Part shown: positions 62,247-64,000 of the stretch, in pieces
Layout of the letters: every line of letters begins with the position of its first letter
Position numbering within the stretch: the stretch's first letter is position 1
Position numbers and translations under genes: made by a program
The notes under the pieces: generated by a model
The model's input: the letters and a program-made list of their open reading frames with translations, nothing else
Databases searched by the model: none
Told to the model about the DNA's origin: nothing
Assembly (NCBI GenBank): GCA_965277615.1
Contig: CBDIDG010000004.1
Location: forward strand, 62,001 to 126,000
Direction of reading: 5' to 3'
Source: Bog-532 sp965277615
GTDB lineage: Bacteria; Actinomycetota; Actinomycetes; Streptosporangiales; Streptosporangiaceae
DNA: 64,000 nt

Positions 62247-62280
62247 GAATCGGGACCGGGTAAGGCGGCGGAAAGGAGGG

Positions 62281-64000
62281 TCAGGCCGAGGTCAGCGTGG
62301 GCTGGTCGGCGGACGGGGACGGGGGGCCGGCCGGGGGCAGGCTCGGGGCGCGAGATGGGAGGAGGTGGTTCAGCCAGCGAGGCAAGTACCAGGTGCGCTC
62401 GCCCAGGAGGGCAAGTGCGGCCGGGACCAAGATGCCGCGGACGATCGTCGCGTCGATCAGGACGGCGGACGCGGTGCCGACGCCGAGGATCTTGAGGTCG
62501 ATCAGCGGCAGGGTGGCGAAGGTGGAGAACACCGCGACCATGATCAGGGCGGCACTGGTGACGACGCCGGCGCTGCTGGCGATGCCTCTGGTGGTGGCGT
62601 CGCGGGTGGTGGCGCCGTGGGCCCGGAGCTCGCGGATCCGGCTCAGGATGAACACGTGGTAGTCCATGCTGATCCCGAACAGGAACACGAACATGAACAG
62701 CGGCACCCAGGAGATGATCCCGCCGAAGGAGGTGAAACCGAGCGGTCCCTGCAGGTGGCCGTCCTGGAAGATCAGCGTGACCAGGCCGTAGGCCGCGCCG
62801 ACGGACAGCAGGTTCAGCACGATCGACACCAGCGGGATAGCCAGCGACCGGAACGCGAGCAGCAGCAGGACGAACGCCAGCAGGGCGACGAGGCCGAGGA
62901 CCAGCGGTGTCCGGTTGTGCAGCTGGTGGGTGAAGTCGTAGGTCGAGGCGGTGTCACCCATGACCGAGAACTTCACACCGGGGACCGCGCCGATCGTGGC
63001 GGGCAGGATGTCCGTCCGTAGCGTCTGCAGGGCCTGGTAGGAGCGGGTGTCGGAGCCGCTGCCGGCCAGCGGGACGTTGACGATCAGTGCCCGCCCCGCG
63101 GGGCCGTCGCCGACCAGGGCCGTGGTCACCGGCTCCCGGATCGGGCCGCCGGCCGCCGCGCGTCCCTGTAGCGCGGTGACCGCGGCAGTCAGCTGGGGTG
63201 AGGTGACGTCGGCCCCGGTGACGACGACCATCGCGGGCGCGGGGGCTTGGGGAAAGGCGTGCTGGATCTGGTTCAGGGTCTTGACCACGGGCGTACCGAG
63301 CGGGGCGTCCACGGCCGGTTCCCCGAGCCGCATGCCCAGCGCCGGGGCGGCCAGGGCCAGCAGCGCGACCGTGGCCACGCCGCCCCAGACCAGCGGGTGC
63401 TTGACCACCCGGCGGACCAGCGCGGCCCACAGCCGGGACGGCTGGCCCGCGGCGCGGCTGCGGCCCAGGAACGGCAGGCGCCCCCGGTCGGCCCGCGGGC
63501 CGAGCCAGGACAGCAGCGCAGGCAGCACGGTGAGCGAGCCCGCCACGGCGATGCCGACCACGGCGATCGTGCCCAGGGCGATGCCGTCGAACTCGTCGAT
63601 GCCGGTCAGGAACAGGCCAGCCATCGCGATCATCACGGTGATCCCGGACACCAGGATGGCCCGCCCGGAAGTGCCGGCTGCGATCCGCAAGGCCTCGGGG
63701 AAGGACCGGCCCCGGGCTCGTTCCTCGCGTTCGCGGCGCAAGTAAAACAGGGAGTAGTCGACGCCGACGGCCATGCCGACGATCAGCACGACCTCGGAGG
63801 TGGCCGGAGTGACCGGCAGCCAGTGACTGCTGATCGTGACCAGAGCGAGGGCGGCCACGACCGCGGACACCGCGAGCAGCACCGGGATGCCCGCCGCGAC
63901 CAGAGCGCCGAACACCAGCAGCAACAGGACCAAGGTGATCGGGATCGACGTCACCTCGGCCTGGCGGAAGTTCAGCGAGTCGTCGATGGCCTTGCCCACG
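62281..64000 (-). CDS. MMPL-family RND transporter, start outside window
   Basis: At least 573 residues; the frame runs off the window end. Membrane helices begin at once (ITLVLLLLVFGALVAAGIPVLL), then VGMAVGVDYSLFYLRREREER, a second extracellular domain (about 250-345) and a second helix bundle with FLFGISMDYHVFILSRIRELR. Both GxDYS/GxDYH motifs of helices 4 and 10, used in proton relay, are present. Missing are TM1 and most of the first extracellular loop. Exports lipids or drugs across the membrane; substrate unknown. Confidence 0.9.
   Translation of the reverse strand, partial: VGKAIDDSLNFRQAEVTSIPITLVLLLLVFGALVAAGIPVLLAVSAVVAALALVTISSHWLPVTPATSEVVLIVGMAVGVDYSLFYLRREREERARGRSFPEALRIAAGTSGRAILVSGITVMIAMAGLFLTGIDEFDGIALGTIAVVGIAVAGSLTVLPALLSWLGPRADRGRLPFLGRSRAAGQPSRLWAALVRRVVKHPLVWGGVATVALLALAAPALGMRLGEPAVDAPLGTPVVKTLNQIQHAFPQAPAPAMVVVTGADVTSPQLTAAVTALQGRAAAGGPIREPVTTALVGDGPAGRALIVNVPLAGSGSDTRSYQALQTLRTDILPATIGAVPGVKFSVMGDTASTYDFTHQLHNRTPLVLGLVALLAFVLLLLAFRSLAIPLVSIVLNLLSVGAAYGLVTLIFQDGHLQGPLGFTSFGGIISWVPLFMFVFLFGISMDYHVFILSRIRELRAHGATTRDATTRGIASSAGVVTSAALIMVAVFSTFATLPLIDLKILGVGTASAVLIDATIVRGILVPAALALLGERTWYLPRWLNHLLPSRAPSLPPAGPPSPSADQPTLTSA

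Overview
The window is 64 kb of very GC-rich, gene-dense DNA. GTG starts are common, neighbouring genes often overlap by 4 nt (ATGA/GTGA), and the gene content is typical of filamentous Actinobacteria: a conservon (sensor kinase, Roadblock, DUF742, GTPase), DUF1707, DUF4232 and DUF1810 proteins, a PPOX-family F420 enzyme, a tricorn protease, AbiEi-type proteins and many lipoproteins. A Streptosporangiales/Catenulisporales-like soil actinomycete is the best guess; genus and species cannot be read from the sequence. No rRNA, tRNA, CRISPR array, transposase or phage gene was seen.

Layout. 1-7.9 kb is a catabolic-looking cluster: a cut amidohydrolase and an alpha/beta hydrolase on +; a four-gene minus operon (PKS-dehydratase-like hotdog protein, carotenoid/stilbene cleavage oxygenase, VOC protein, crotonase) divergent from a LysR regulator; and a ThDP enzyme. 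7.9-12.7 kb is a conservon whose kinase has a nitrate-sensing-like extracellular domain. 13.8-18.7 kb, divergent from it, is an ABC importer with two tandem paralogous lipoprotein binding proteins, two permeases and an ATPase. 18.8-26.9 kb holds a zinc-ribbon/FHA protein, a PAP2-like membrane protein, an amino-acid permease/acetamidase pair, an aldo-keto reductase, a diguanylate cyclase and an MFS carrier. 27.3-29.8 kb is a TPR-AAA+ ATPase with a TPR membrane protein. 30.3-33.7 kb holds a DUF1707 protein and a divergent pair: an HTH-citrate synthase and a homocitrate/isopropylmalate synthase-like enzyme.

33.7-43.6 kb contains small housekeeping or accessory genes (VOC, HhH-GPD glycosylase, duplicated YbjQ protein, DUF1810, F420 enzyme/methyltransferase pair), a lipoprotein serpin and a minus-strand run of SsuD-like monooxygenase, flavin reductase and CocE-type hydrolase. 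43.8-49.2 kb has an FMN-dependent alpha-hydroxy-acid oxidase and a tricorn protease separated by almost 1 kb of minisatellites. 49.2-53.0 kb is a two-component system with an ABC-2 exporter. 53.2-64 kb has a gamma-glutamyltransferase, lipoproteins, a DUF885 peptidase, a divergent XRE/MFS pair, an AbiEi/DUF559-like protein and a cut MMPL transporter.

The most unusual structure is non-coding. Two copies of a roughly 47-bp palindrome with a conserved loop sit in opposite orientation, each next to a GC-rich tandem array (19-bp, 18-bp and 58-bp periods). The 58-bp array shows a five-unit higher-order pattern. Several coding genes carry in-frame low-complexity expansions of similar character. The best functional candidates for undescribed systems are the TPR-AAA+/TPR-membrane pair, the HTH-citrate synthase/homocitrate-synthase-like pair with its AT-rich palindromic operator, and the LysR-controlled cleavage-oxygenase operon.
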